Positions 34,653 through 48,177 of a DNA stretch of 64,000 nucleotides are shown here, in pieces (positions within the stretch are counted from its first letter, which is position 1; the number at the start of each line of letters is the position of its first letter). A model generated the notes under the pieces. The model was given only the letters and a program-made list of their open reading frames with translations. It did no database searches and had not been told where the DNA came from. The stretch is taken from assembly GCA_028023455.1 (NCBI GenBank), contig JAQFVV010000029.1, positions 10,582,644 to 10,646,643 on the forward strand, written 5' to 3'. Source of the stretch: Epiperipatus broadwayi (lineage: Eukaryota; Onychophora; Udeonychophora; Euonychophora; Peripatidae). Made by a program: the position numbers and the translations under genes.

Positions 34653-36273
34653 CATATGATATACATTTAACAATGCAATAAAAGAGATTACTTTATAAGA
34701 TTACAAAATAATCAAAGGGTTATAAATACTTGGCCCAATATTGTACATATATGCACATATAATCCTGTATCTTCTATACACACACATGAAAGATATTTAT
34801 ATTACTAGTATTTAAAGGTTAAAAAATATTATATATAGGCTAAAAAAAGAAAATAATTATAGTTTTTGATTAAACAACTTTTATTTAGTTATAATTGTTA
34901 GTATAATAACAGATTTAATATACATGTGCACAATCATTATCGTATTTTGGATTCACTCTTTATTTTCTTTAATATGTATATAAATTGTCAAACTTAACAT
35001 GAATGTGCCCTACTATACAATTTCTTTCTTCACTGAAAAATATATTTTTTGCCAATATTTTCTCTGAAGTTAAATATCCATTATATAATGCTTTCTATTA
35101 ATCTTGTAATGGAGTACATGTAATTCTTCTATTTGTGATAGGATTTTAAACTTTTTGAATTATAGGAAACTTATATTCCTCTTTTGTCTTTAATCATATA
35201 GAAATTATTACTATATGTTTAGATAAATACAAATAGCCCTTCAAAGATGTTGTAAAATTTTACTTATAGGTACATACCTGAATTTTGCTAACTTGCGGAT
35301 CCTTACTAATACCCAATGTATGACATTGAATACATAATGTTACAAAAATAGATATAATACTATAGAGTCATTAAATAGTCTTCATATAGAACAATATTCT
35401 TTACTTGATTTTACAGTCATTTTGCATAGAACTTCCTATCAAAGTTTACATATGTTTCTTAGATTAACTGGTTTACCTTCAAAAGTAAAGTATTGATGAA
35501 ATTTTACATTACTAAATGAGAAATAGAATTTGCAATACCAGGATCATGCACTTTGAAACTGATGCTCGAGTCATCAATATCTATTAACTCTTCTAACTTA
35601 ACAGGAAATACCTAAATTCTGATATCCACTTGTAGTGAAAATAAAATAATTAGAATTGGGTATACTTAATCTACAATAGCAGATTGGATGTGATCAGTTT
35701 TTTATACAAAAAGGAAGTTGTGACAATCAACATTACTATATATTCGCTACTAACCATAGTAATTTTATATCTTTTATTTTTTAAAAAAAATGCAAAACAA
35801 TAATGTTATTTCAGTGACCTTTATACTCAGTCTTCATTACATTATGAAGAGTTTAAGATATAGATATCTTCATCTTTATAAAAAAAAACAGAATTTTTGA
35901 GTCATTATTGTTATAGATTAAGCAGAAAATGTTTGCTTAAATATTATTAATCCTTAAATAGTACAGGCAAAAGTTTATTGAACTTTGATAACCCTTCACC
36001 TATTTTTTATTTATGTATTCATAGAGATATCTTTCACAAACAATTTTCATATCTATACTATTAATTTATATATCCTTCATGATGTGTGTAAATTCTAAAT
36101 ACTTATTTTTAAGAAAACTTCCTTAGGTTTCAAATCTAAAAAGATCCCAAGAGATCCATAGATTTATGACCAGAACATTCATATTTTCAATTTTGTAGTT
36201 CATGATAACAAAATCATTTACATTTTATAAGTTTTTTTTTCTTTTTAATGAATAAATAGTTCTTTATCATTAT

Positions 36274-36700
36274 TTGATGTCACAGAGATTTTTGTTTAAG
36301 ATGACATTTCATTTATTAGATTTCTCATTGAAACTATTATCTTTTCCATATATTTTTGATATCCTTCTATTTTCATTTGTAGATCTAATTTATTCTTTTT
36401 CATATTCTGATATCTTCTTTCCATATTATCTTCCATTCTTTCAAATTTCTTCTATACTTTCATTTTCTCTATATTCATATAATTCTGTTCCATACTTTCC
36501 TTTAATTTTGTTTACATATCTACTTGATTGTGATAAATTTATTGCTTTGTAACTTTATCATATTTTCGTTTAATTGTCCCATATCCTCTGTACTTTCTTT
36601 AATTCTTTCTTCCTACCTTTGTTATGCAACTGTTTGGAGCTAGTTACCCCCCCTCCCTTCACCGCCACCGCTGACGATATACATTTCTTTTAAAATATAT
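36274..36700 (-). other. Charged, coiled-coil-like decayed frame, possibly gag or ORF1
   Basis: On the minus strand, broken frames are rich in Glu, Lys, Met and Asn with heptad-like spacing (for example ESTEDMGQLNENMIKLQSN), preceded by a GC-rich patch (CAGCGGTGGCGGTGAAGGG). This could be a decayed retrotransposon ORF1 or gag coiled coil. Purine-rich low-complexity sequence can give the same look. Confidence 0.25.
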
Positions 36701-38000
36701 TACTTAAATTAAAATTATTCCGCCTTTCTTGAAAATTTCCATTGCACTTCCACTGTATTGCACGCACGCACACATAATATCTAGACATATCTGTTATTTT
36801 TTTTTTATTGCTAAATATTTATTTAGGTCATTAATTAAGGCCGCAAAAATAACAAACCCTCTCTAATTAGTAGTAATTGTCTAAAATTTAATATATATGA
36901 CTGAAGAATATTTTATCAGTTTTTTCCAGTTGAATTTCTTTTATATCTGTGTGTTAAATGATTCACTCAATCTTTCTTTCTTTTTCCTACTCCACCCTAT
37001 CAATAATAATTAATAGTTAGAATATTGATAAGTTAACGCAATTATATCTTTTTTCTTATTATTACAGCAGATCGAAATTATCATTTTAAATATCCCCTTC
37101 TTTTCTTTCCACTTTCATTAAACGTGATATATCTTGGGGTATTCAATCCAGAAAAATATTTATAATACAGAATATACTATCACATTTTTTTTTCACTTTC
37201 CGGGCTTACGTGAGCCAATCACTGATCTAGGGCAACATAATAAGACTGGCCTACTACCTTATCGCTAACCCAGAATACATTTCCTATGACATTCTTAAAA
37301 AATCTTGTTTTCAATAATATAAATATATTTATTTTTTTGTTTCCTGATTATTTTTTGTTGTTGTTGTTTAAAGGTAAAAAAGGGAGGAGGAAAGAAATTG
37401 AAAAAAAAATTGGTTGTTTAACTAAAAATTGCTTCTGTTTCTATTTTTTAAAATTATAATTTAAAATATCTGAAGAGACAGAAAAAGATATGGAAAAAAA
37501 TTTTTTTTTATGAAACAAGCCAACGCAACGCTGAATAAAATAAATATATTTAAGAATAATAAATTTGCTTAAGCAAACTTTCACATAAAAAAGTTAATGA
37601 AACACAAAACGATATTACAGATGATGTTGTTTAAGCCTACATATTACCTATTGGATGGAACTGCATAAAACATAACAATGGTTAAAGAAAAACTAATTAA
37701 TAAGAAATAAAATTATGGAATTTAAAAATAATAGATTAGCTAAAAAGTACAAAGTTTACAGTTTATTATTGTTATGTTAATAAAAATAAACATTTTAAGT
37801 AATGTCATGAATTTGTATTACATATGCACTCTCATGAAATTCCAAAAAGCAATTATTATATGACAACTATGGACTTTGAATTTTTATCGTAGAAAAAATA
37901 AAAACTATGGACTTTGAAAATAATTATTTAGCCAAGAAACACAAATATGACAGTTGTATAGATAATTGTATAATTTATTTATTATACAATTTATTATTGT

Positions 38001-39945
38001 TGTAATATGAAAATAACTGATACACTTTTAAAAACTGCAACAAAGATAGCTGGTAGAAAAAAGCAGCAATTGACTAATAAAATTTCTACTGAGACTAGAG
38101 AACTTATGAAGAAAAGAAGGAATATGAAGATATGCAAGAATGATGCATTAAAAAGAATTGAATATCTCAAATTTTGTAAAATGGTGCGGAAAAGAGTTGA
38201 AAATGATATAAGAAAGTATAACTGTGAACTAGCAAGAAAAGCTGTAGAAGAAAATAAAAGTCTTAAGAATGTAAAACAACATTTTGGTATTGGTAGGAAA
38301 TTTATATCTGCAATAAGGAAAAAAGATGGAATTATTACTAAAAAGAGGGATGACATTATGAAATTGGTAGAAGATTTTTATCAAGAATTATATAGTAATA
38401 AAGAACAAGTACCTCCTATATCTATTACATCTTCCGAATTGCCCAGAATTTTAAATGAAGAAGTGAGAAATGCAATTAAATGTATGAAAAAAGGAAAGGC
38501 TCCAGGTAATGATGGAATTATAATTGATATATTAAAAGAAGCAGGTGAAGAAACAGAAAAAATATTAGCAAAGTTATATACCAAATGTCTAAATGATAAA
38601 GATGTACCGGATGATTGGAAGAATGCAGTAATAATATTAATATTTAAAAAAGGTGATAAAGAAGATATTAGAAATTACAGACCTATCAGCCTTTTATCAA
38701 TTTTATATAAAATTTTTACCAAGATAATTACAACTCGTCTACAGAGAACCTTGGATTTTCACCAGCCAAGAGAACAAGCTGGATTTAAAAGTGGTTTTAG
38801 TACAGTAGATCATATTCAAGTATTGAGAGAAGTTATAGAAAGGACAAATGAATATGAGTTGTCATTATGTTTTGGATTTGTAGATTATGAAAAGGCATTC
38901 GATTCTATAAACATTTCTTCAGTGATTAAAGCATTGGATCATCAAGGTATAGATCCAGGATATTGTCATATTTTAAAGAATATTTATAAAAATGCAACAG
39001 CAACAATTAGATTACATAATGATACTGGGAAAGTCAACATTGAGAAAGGTGTAAGACAAGGTGACTCCATATCTCCAAAACTTTTTACAGCAGTGCTGCA
39101 AGAAGTATTTTGTGGATTAAAATGGGAAACTAAAGGAGTGAAAGTAAATGGAGATTATTTAAGTCATTTAGATTTCACAGATGATGTAGTTGTTTTTGCA
39201 AATAATGCTTCCGAGCTGCAGGAAATGTTGCAGGAGTTATCAGATGAAAGTAGGAAAGTAGGACTAAAGATAAATGTTAAAAAGACTAAAGTAATGTTTA
39301 ATCGATTTGCTCAAAATATGAAAATAAAGATTGATTATGATGAATTAGAAGAAGTTAAGAGTTACAAATACCTTGGTCAGATTATTAATACAGATGGAAA
39401 CATAATAGAGGAAATTAATCATAGAATTAAACTTGGTTGGGGTGCTTTTGGTAGAAATAACTTGATATTAAAAGGAAATATGCCTATGTGTTTGAAAAGA
39501 AAAGTTTTTAACAAATGTGTTTTACCAGTTCTTACTTATGGATCTGAGACTTGGACACTTAATAGAAGATCAATACAGAGACTTCAGACCACTCAAAGAA
39601 GTATGGAGAGATGTATGTTGGGAGTAACAAGAATAGATCGAAAACGCAATGTATGGGTAAGAGAACAAACAGGTGTTACTGACCTCATTGAAAAAATTAA
39701 AAGATTGAAGTGGAGTTGGGCTGGACATATTGCTAGAAGAGATGATAATAGATGGACAATTGAAATTTTAAACTGGATTCCAAGAGATTGTAAAAGACCC
39801 AGAAGGAGACCACATGTAAGATGGATGGATGAAATAAGAAAATGTGTAGGGGTGATGTGGAGAAGAGAAGCTAAAGATCGGAGAAGATGGATTAAACTTG
39901 GAGAGACCTTCATCCTGCAGTGGATTGATAATGGTTGATAATGAT
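38001..39945 (+). mobile_element. RTE-type non-LTR retrotransposon, 5'-truncated, frame intact
   Basis: Comparison with the copy at 61.6-62.5 kb shows that the match starts at TAATATGAAAATA near 38001, so the upstream endonuclease region is missing. The 3' end follows the stop in a short TGATAATGATGAT tail, as in the 7.5-kb fragment. The flanks (37.84-38.0 and 39.95-40.0 kb) contain inverted versions of TGGACTTTGAAAA with ACAGTTGTATAG or ACAGTTATATAG, so it appears to have landed inside an older foldback repeat. Confidence 0.85.
38007..39938 (+). CDS. Reverse transcriptase of RTE-type retrotransposon (partial ORF2)
   Basis: 643 residues without a stop. The reverse transcriptase would copy the element's RNA into the genome at a nicked target site. 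Visible landmarks: a basic N-terminal linker ([10 protein letters not shown] near residue 18), the KAPGNDGI finger motif (about 166), NYRPISLLS (about 223), motif [12 protein letters not shown] (about 292) with its catalytic Asp, [11 protein letters not shown] (about 351), the active-site box FTDDVVVFA (about 391; FTDD in place of the usual YADD, both Asp kept), KKTKVMFNR (about 427), [18 protein letters not shown], and a C-terminal basic region with WAGHIARR and [10 protein letters not shown]. The endonuclease domain is missing, so the copy cannot move alone. The first Met is probably internal to the original frame. The lack of stops shows low age or recent insertion. Confidence 0.9.
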   Translation: MKITDTLLKTATKIAGRKKQQLTNKISTETRELMKKRRNMKICKNDALKRIEYLKFCKMVRKRVENDIRKYNCELARKAVEENKSLKNVKQHFGIGRKFISAIRKKDGIITKKRDDIMKLVEDFYQELYSNKEQVPPISITSSELPRILNEEVRNAIKCMKKGKAPGNDGIIIDILKEAGEETEKILAKLYTKCLNDKDVPDDWKNAVIILIFKKGDKEDIRNYRPISLLSILYKIFTKIITTRLQRTLDFHQPREQAGFKSGFSTVDHIQVLREVIERTNEYELSLCFGFVDYEKAFDSINISSVIKALDHQGIDPGYCHILKNIYKNATATIRLHNDTGKVNIEKGVRQGDSISPKLFTAVLQEVFCGLKWETKGVKVNGDYLSHLDFTDDVVVFANNASELQEMLQELSDESRKVGLKINVKKTKVMFNRFAQNMKIKIDYDELEEVKSYKYLGQIINTDGNIIEEINHRIKLGWGAFGRNNLILKGNMPMCLKRKVFNKCVLPVLTYGSETWTLNRRSIQRLQTTQRSMERCMLGVTRIDRKRNVWVREQTGVTDLIEKIKRLKWSWAGHIARRDDNRWTIEILNWIPRDCKRPRRRPHVRWMDEIRKCVGVMWRREAKDRRRWIKLGETFILQWIDNG

Positions 39946-40011
39946 GATCTATATAACTGTCTTTTCAAAGTCCACTGATATTGGCTTTTTGAAATTTCAC
40001 TATAAATAATA

Positions 40012-40104
40012 TAATAGTAATATTAGCGATTAAGCCAATGCACATGCGCTTTAATTTATCTTTAAAGCGCATGTTCATTGGCTTAATCGCTAATATTATT
40101 ATAA
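40012..40104. repeat. 93-bp near-perfect hairpin
   Basis: Arms of about 42 bp, TAATATTAGCGATTAAGCCA inward to ACATGCGCTTTAA, with a loop of about seven bases. Only a few mismatches. Probably a tiny foldback MITE. Confidence 0.8.
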
Positions 40105-41039
40105 CATAAAAAACATGGCACTATATAAAATAATATCTCATTATAAACAATATAGTAAATATATTAATTTCAAAAAACTATCTTTAAAACTTTATATTTT
40201 CTGACTAAATAAATTATTTTTAAAGTCTTTACATTCATTCTATTTCTTAACATTTGTAAAATTCATCTATTTACTTCTTATCAATTAATTTTTCTTTGGC
40301 TACTGATATGCACTATGTGGCTCATTCTAAAAAATAGTATATAGTCTAAAACATTATTTTACTTATCACTATTAAAAACGATACATATCCTTAAGAAATA
40401 ATGTACTGCTTATATATTCTTAGGTTGGTGGGCATGTACACCAGTCTTATGACAGATTTTTAATCCTTATATTGGAACAAAACATTTTTTTTTTTCAGAA
40501 TATGGTCTTGATAAAGACAAAGTTATATTAAATAATGCTTCAAAATTTTAAACTAATATTGTTTGGTGCCATAGCTATGCCATTTTTGCTTGTCAGCCTA
40601 ATTGTGCACTAATGTAGACTACAAAATTATTCAGACATTTAAGTAATATTAATTTTAAACTTCAAAATTTGATATTTTTCTTTTACATAGGAGATTTCTA
40701 AATACATAAACATAAAATAAAATATATATTTTTAATATACATTATGAAAACTTTTTATGTTTTATCTAATATTTCTTCAAAATGCATTCATCAAGTCCCA
40801 TGACTAGTTTTTTTTTCCTTCCAAAAATGATCTTAACAATATTAAAAATAGCAAATAGTCATAAAAAAATAAAATCTCTATGGTAATAAATAAAATTTAT
40901 ATGATCTAAAAAAAATCATCAACCCTCATCAACTACAATAAAAAATATAAAAATTATATATCAGAATAAAATACGAAGAATTAAATGAATATTAATAACA
41001 ATATCATGATACTACAGTACTCTTCACTTGACTCTAAAG

Positions 41040-41410
41040 CCATCTAGTATATACTTGACTGAACAATGGACACCAAATAGTATAGTGCTACAATGTCTCC
41101 ATCTGCAGAAAGGTTTCTAGCTTTTACATTTATTGGTGAAGCTTAGGATTCAAATCTAGAGGTAATACACTATGCATTTAGCAACAGATCTTTTATTTCT
41201 TTATATTACTCAGTAGTCTGAAATTGAAAAAGTCCCTAAGATTTAAACTCAAACTAGTTTGCTTGCATAGTTATATAGACCAATTTAAATATATCTTTAA
41301 AATATTAATTTTATGCCTAACTGCTGGTTTTTCAATTCTTTAGCTAGGAAGGTTAATATCAATAACATTACATGACCATCATATGTTAAACTACATAACT
41401 ATCATATGTT
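41040..41410 (-). mobile_element. Old relative of the ribozyme foldback family, fragment
   Basis: Matches the minus-strand unit in order: TTTCTAGCTTTTAC, ATTGGTGAAGC, TTAGGATTCAAATC, CTTTTATTTCTTTATATTAC, TTGCATAGTTATATAGACC, then tail-like ACATGACCATCATATGTTAA. Ribozyme boxes are lost. Confidence 0.45.
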
Positions 41411-42389
41411 AAACCATATGCTTCCAATAGAAGTTGCCAATTGTTACAATTTCTTCCAGCAAAATGTTTAAACTAAATCATTGTCTAATTGATAAAAACA
41501 CTTCTATACATGATAGGATTCTGAAAAAACAACAACATATAATTTACACAAAAAATAAGTAATAGCTAATGTACTATGTAATCTTAAATTTAAAAATGAT
41601 TTATGCTATACATTTATTGATTTGAATTATATAAAGCAAGTAAAAGACCAATAGTTTTTCTACTTAATTCTTCAATAACCTCAATGATAACTGAAGGTAC
41701 CCTTTTGCTAATAATGTGACATTAGTTAGAATTATTGAAGATTATGATCATATTATTGACTAGACTATACTATTTTGTTCTTCAGCATCTATTATGAACT
41801 GCAAAAAATGTGATCTTATTATGACAGTGAAATCTACAGTTAAGTTTATAGCTAAATTGTTTATAGTATATACATATATATCCTAAGTAGTACTGTGAAT
41901 TTGCAGAAAATACGATAAAAAAAAAATTAGTTATCAAAAGTGCAAAGATGAATTAAACAACCATATTATATGCATGCTCTATGCACCTTATTTATGATGT
42001 CTGTCAAAACAATATTAAAACCATTGGAAATATTGTTAGGATCTTCAGAAAGTTAATTTATAATTGCTGATAAATGGTCTCATTAAATTTCTATGCATTT
42101 ATTACGATCAACAGCATTCAATTGATTGGTTCAGATTAGAACACATATAACTTCTCAGTAATACTGATATTTGTGTCAATTGTAGTAAAATTGATAAATC
42201 TAATTATCTGTGCAAGAATTGTTTGTAACATAAATCTCATCAATAATGTATTGTTTTGTGTTATGATACATCAGACTTAACTGATAATCTCCAATCTATA
42301 TGGGCCAGGTAATTGTTGCAAAACCTTACATAATCTATGACCAAGTTAATGTTTATTTGATTTATAGCAGTAACTTTTCTACAGTAGCA

Positions 42390-42682
42390 ATCTCATAGCT
42401 TTATAGTTAATTAAACAGGTAAAAATGGCTACTGGAGGGTTGTATTATATCCTAAAATCTAGATACAGTACTCCCAGATCTCCTCACTAATGAAAATCAC
42501 AAGCTAGAAACTAGTCTGGGAATATTGGATGAGACAGCATTAGATACGGATTTTATGCATAAACCTTCTTGTAATCATTGAATTACTAAATATTTGCACT
42601 AGATGACATTATTGTACACAGAGTTTGCTGCTAAATTAAAAGTTTGTGGCATAGAAAATGGTGATTATAAAATGTTTTACTA
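42390..42682 (+). mobile_element. Ribozyme foldback family, single plus-strand unit
   Basis: A lone plus-strand unit without an inverted partner. Starts in the block CTCATAGCTTTATAGTTAA, passes through AGATCTCCTCACTAATGA and ends at the tail AAAATGGTGATTATAAAATG. The ribozyme is inactive by sequence (separate entry). Confidence 0.65.
42481..42522 (+). pseudogene. Dead hammerhead ribozyme
   Basis: Same layout as the active-looking copies: GAAAC, ACUAGU, GUC and most of stem I are kept. The box reads CUAAUGA, and the invariant G5 is lost, which should abolish cleavage. Confidence 0.6.
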
Positions 42683-44797
42683 ACTTTACATTTACGTCAT
42701 TGCAACGCCAGCCTTATTCAAACTTAATTAAATGATAATGTCAATAACATGAGATTTCAAAACACTGATACATCTGATAATAGCGTTGGGATTTATTAAC
42801 TGATCTTATGAATAATTATAAAAAATTGTCATTAACTTCAATGATAAACATATTAATATAAACATTGTTTAGAAGCTTCTATTTAATAACATTATGTGTT
42901 ACTTAAATATGTGATTTTTGAAAAAAGTTTTCTTTCAACTTTTCCAATTTTTGTTTCAGCTCTAATTCACGACCATACAGTTATTCAAAAACCAGTCATT
43001 TATTTGGCCAATAGAATTGCAGTGTTAGTAAATGAAAATTCCATTAAAAAAACTATGCATATATGTTTTGGTGCAGGAAAATGTTTCTGGCTAACAAATA
43101 AGATGCAACTAAAATAACATAAAAAAAACTTATTAAATGTATTTATAGTAATATATTTGTAGTAGTTATTAAAAATTCACCTTCTGATATAGTTGGAAAA
43201 TTATAAATGCTTAGTTATTGCCAAAACAACTTGCTATTGGAAGAATGCCATGACTCATTCCAATAAACTTAACACTTTTAACCATATTGGCTTGTCTTAG
43301 GTTTGATACTATTTGCTTCCAGTAGCTTCCTGCTTGACTACTTTCTGCAGATAGTGGGAATGTACTGCCAGAGTAATTTGAGATGTTTTGTTATTCTCTT
43401 TCAAATGAGCTCATTACATTATAGTCAACCCCTCACCTTACAGTAAATAATCAGATTTATTGACTTAGTTTTATAATTGGCCTGTTTATGCCATTTGCTA
43501 TTTTTTTATATTTTATTCTGGTTTTGTTAATCCGATATATTCTAAATCAGATTAGAAATCTTGATAGTTTGGAAACGTCCACTATTGAGAGTAAGCATAG
43601 GAAGAATCAACAACAACTACATATTTCTCAATGCAAATTATTACAAGCTCTTCAAACAAGCAGGCTTTAATGTTTGTTTTAATTTCACAAGCAATGCCCT
43701 ATCATCTCCAATGCAATCTAAGCTTATTCACATCTTTGAAAGTACATCCATTATGTTTTATAACCGTAAGATGTTCTTTAATGGATTTCTTATCTCATAT
43801 TAAAGACAAATATTAATATCTCATATGTGACTTTCTCTAACATGCATGCTTAGTCACATCTTCCTAGGAATCTGACCATCATGTATCAGCAAACATGCTA
43901 TTAATTGTGATTTTACCTCCAATATGACTTACAATGAATGATTCATTACATCCTTAATAAATCAAATTTAACTTCAATTTAAAACTTGCGTTAATTAAAA
44001 AATATATACCTACCCAAATTATTTTACTAATTTTCATTTAAAAAATCTTGTTAAGATATAACTTGAATGATGCAAATTATGCACTTAATACTCGATTGTA
44101 TTTTAAAAACTGAAGCTAATTTTTTTTTTCATAAGACCAAAAATAATATGACTTATAAGGTTATTCCAATTTTTTCAAAGCCTGTTAAATCTATGTCAAA
44201 TTTAATTAATTCCTTACCACCAGGAATTTTTCTACTATCTATTAATATTAACTCCTCTCTGTCTGGCATTGGTGCAAATATAGAAATTTTTGAATATTTA
44301 AAAAAGATAAACTTGTAATAAAATTTACCATTTAAAACACCATATTTACAAAATTTTGGATGCATCATTTTCCTGCTATTATATAACGTTTTATCCAATT
44401 ATAATCAGACTATGTTGATCTTTCCAATCTGTAAATTAATGTTAGTTTTTATTTTAGGAATAATGTCAATAATATATCATTCAATTGATGATGAAGATTT
44501 AAATCATTAATGTTATTCTAAGTAATCTATCTACTTATAAAGTTCTTGATTGGCTGAACCAAAGACCTCAAGTTTTTTAACACACCATTTATATATATAT
44601 GTATTTTTTTTCTCTGTAAAAACAGTTTAAATCCAATAAACCAAGATATTTTTTTTAATCATAAGGATAGGACAATTTGACATATCCGGCGCTCTTATTT
44701 AATTGATTGTCTCTTGTAAGTATTTCATATAGCAATATTATTTTTTTAAATCACTGCTAACTGACAAAAAAAAAATAATGCAACACATTCCTAGTTA

Positions 44798-44814
44798 CCC
44801 CCCCCCCCCCCCCC
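44798..44814 (+). repeat. Poly-C run
   Basis: Seventeen consecutive C, in an AT-rich setting. A mononucleotide microsatellite. Confidence 0.95.
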
Positions 44815-45879
44815 ATTTTAAGGTCCTGTTTCTATTCACAATATTTCATTAATAGTTTCAATGTTAATTTTGGTTTTTAATTTTGATTCTATGTATGTCT
44901 TTTGCAAAAACTGTTCAGAGAAAATCGAAATAAATAGCCTCAATGTAAAAGCTATTGGAAGAGAAAATAATTATTAAAAAATAATAGAACACAGAATACT
45001 AGCAAATCTATATAATTAGTTTGCTTTGTTGTAATTAATTCATTAGTTTTGTCACAAATATAAGGAAATAACAGTTTTGAAAAGAGTAACTTTTATCTCA
45101 ATTATAAATAGTAAGACTGATTATGGGAAGGTGAAAATACATGTGGATGTGAAATGAAAGTAAATAAGCACACACATACTCAGACCCATATATTTATTTA
45201 TTGGACAAAAATAATATTATAAATGTTAAATTTAATAATTAAAAGAAAAAAAAAGATTTCTATCAATTATTTTTATTTAAAAAATAAATAAATATTGATC
45301 TATGAAATATGTTCATTATTTTTTTAAAATTATTAATTATAGAACAAAAACATGATATAACCACATGTATTATATATTCTAGAACAAACAAAAAAAAGAT
45401 TTTGATATGGTAAAACCACAATAGAGTTTATTAAGAGAACTTACAAAAAATGATTTTTTTTTTGATTATTTATACTTAAGATGGATTGCTGAAAAAGAGC
45501 AAAGAGGAAAGGAAAAGATGTAATCTTACTTCTCATCAATTATACTTCTAAGGAGCTAGATAAATAATTTAAAATTCAAATATTTTTTTCTCATGGCTGA
45601 TCTATGAAGTTTTCAATTGCTGAGACAATTCCAAAGCAAAAAAAAAATCTGATTAAAGTAAAACTATTAATACATTAAATAATGTCTTTGAAGCATTAAC
45701 TAAAAATTATGATGACCCTGAAAACAAAAACATTGTACATCATTTTCATTAAAGTTACATACATTAATAAAACAATAGCAAATCTTCTCTACAAATAGTT
45801 TGTAAACTACAGTAATGATAAATCATTAATTCTAGCCATTACTAATAATGAATGTGCAATGTTCAAATTTCCTATGGAT

Positions 45880-47560
45880 CAATTTATCAATTTAATAAAA
45901 GAATGCATGGGAAGGGATGCACAGAATCCTCTCTCACCCAAATTACCACTACATAGTGATCGAATTCAAATCACGAGCACAAAGGAACAAGTTTAATAAC
46001 ACAATCAAAACAATAGGGGACAAATTCTCATGTACTATAGACTTAAATAGACCTATCACTTTATCAGGAAAAATCAAAAATTGTTTAATGGACTTTAATG
46101 AACAGGAATTACAAACTATTCTAGTTCAATTTGGAACAATATCTAACTTTCACTACCATTATGAATGCAGGGTAGAGGGACAAATTCTCACCAATACTGC
46201 TTCAGTCTACATCTCATTAAAAAGAGGGAAAAAATCCTATGGACATCCCAACAGTGATTACTTCCAGGGATTCACCAATGGTACTATTCTTTCCAAGGAG
46301 TACAACCACAATGTTTCTTCTGTCTTCAATGCACACACCTGATTAGAGATTGTAAAGTGAGGATTTGCAACCAATGTGGTGTGAAAAGAAACAGAAAACA
46401 TAGATGTCAAAAAAATAATTGATCTCTGCCATTAGTGGACAAAGTTGTACTGAACAATCCAATACAAGAAGAAATTCTTCAATCCAATATAGAACATAAC
46501 TGAAATGGATTTATGCAATCCACCGGCATATCAAACACAATATTGATGACAGATTATGGTGGGGATTCCTCAAGGATGATATATAAGCAACTCACAAACA
46601 TGACCTCAAAAAAAAAAACAAGCCAATGAAACATCAGGAAATTTAAAAAAGGAGAAGTTAACTAAAAAACCCAATGAAGAAGACAATGCAAAATCTGATG
46701 AAGAAGATGATCAAGACTCTGATGCCATCATCACTGAAGAGCAGGTAGAGGAGATCAAATCAGAGAGAAAAACAAAAATAATCATGAAACCTGAAATTCA
46801 AGCTGAGAATGAAATGACAAAGCACATTAAAAACCTGGAGTCTAGAGAAAAAGACAAAGCTAATGTAACAAGGTTAAAAGGTGTATCTGAGGCTAGAGAA
46901 AAAGCGCCAGAGCTCAAAACTCAAAAACTATTCGAATATTTAAAACCAATAGAAGCATATCACCTGATTAACCTAGAATTACAAATTATTCATTGCAAAT
47001 TAAATATAACAAATCAAAAGTTGATATCGAATTCTAGGTTTTGGGGCCTTTAGCCCAAATATTTGGACTTTACTATGAAATATAATGTGGATTCATTACC
47101 CACAAAGTGGTTTCTAGTATATAAGAGAGGTTTCACTAAGCTTGAACTTACTTGCCAATTGTGTGAACATAGTGAAAAAACTATAGATCATCTCATTAAC
47201 AATTAATTGCATTAGACTAACAAAAATAATGAGAATAACTGGAAATCACTGAAAATTGGTCTACACGCAATCACCTCTATCAAGGACTGTGTGAACTCCA
47301 GGACTTACTCAAGGATTAGAATTTCAATATTTATAGTATATGCAATGTGGGCTGTTTGCTGTAAATTGATCTTTGGGTATCAGAACAAGAAGAGTATCTC
47401 TTCTTTCTCAGGACCATGTATAAAATCAAAACAAGAGATGACCTTCGCTTCTCCAAGAAATTATTTGAAGACACTTAATGTTCCCAATTTAGACTAATCA
47501 AGAGCAGACAAAGTGACATCACAGCTCAAATGTTCATAACTCATTATCAATGTCTGTAAG
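45880..47560 (+). pseudogene. Gutted LINE: ORF1 with zinc knuckles joined to the end of ORF2
   Basis: 45917-46342 is an open frame of 141 residues with a gag or RRM-like character (HYIVIEFKSRAQRNKF, then TIDLNRPITLSGKIK). A frameshift later comes QCFFCLQCTHLIRDC and ICNQCG then HRC, two CCHC-type zinc knuckles as in ORF1 of Tx1 or jockey-like LINEs (about 46310-46410). An acidic, Lys-rich stretch follows (EEDNAKSDEEDDQDSD near 46690). From about 47040 the text resembles the C-terminus of a LINE ORF2, including CQLCEHSEKTIDHL (about 47155), the usual Cys-Cys-His motif. The reverse transcriptase core is missing, so a large internal deletion is inferred. Confidence 0.6.
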
Positions 47561-47799
47561 TTTACTTTTTTTTTCATGCCTGTTTTTCAGTGTTGATTAA
47601 CACATTCCTACTGTATTACTAGATTTTTTTCACAATAAAAATTATTTTTTTTTTACGAAAAAAATAAATAATTTAATACAAATGATAACTTGATTATTTT
47701 ATTTGATTGATAGTACAGTAATTGTAAAAGAAAAGCTATATTTTATTTAGCTTATAATAATATATGAATATGTATACATATATAAATATGCAAAACCAT

Positions 47800-48177
47800 A
47801 AAACAATACAATACTAGATTAAATCCAAAATTTTACCAAAATCCTTACACAACCTAATAGACCTTCTCAAGTGAAAATCAAACTAAAAGAAAATAACATA
47901 TATATACAAACAAACAAACCTTCCCATAATTCATTTCAAACTCCACCTTCCCTTAATATCAAAAGAAGTCTTCATAAGATTGATAGCCTCAGAATCAAAA
48001 AGTTTTATTATCAAAGTCTCCTTTATTCTTCTTTTTAACTCATTCTTTTCATAAAAAATAACCGAAGCATTGTCAAACAATATTCTATGACCTCTATTCA
48101 ATTCATGAATATATAAAGCTGTGTTAAGATACCTATGTTTAACTCTACTTATATGAACCATAACCCTTTCATGAAAG
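47800..48177 (-). pseudogene. Penelope-like element end, GIY-YIG endonuclease fragment
   Basis: The minus-strand frame 48161-47931 reads VHISRVKHRYLNTALYIHE onward to FDIKGRWSLK, the same C-terminal part as the plus-strand neighbour and about 90 percent identical by eye. It starts after the YIG motif, so it is 5'-truncated and cannot be an enzyme. It lies head to head with the other copy and extends to the shared 3' untranslated sequence (ATACAATACTAGATTAAAT). Confidence 0.75.

Noticed and set aside
38381-39968. Minus-strand frames over the RTE element
   Set aside because: Antisense shadows of the reverse transcriptase frame.
43160-44500. Cluster of 60-83 codon overlapping frames, with a fragment ESDHHVSAN that resembles an endonuclease end
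   Set aside because: Only a few residues fit and the surrounding frames are broken. A decayed LINE is possible but cannot be supported.
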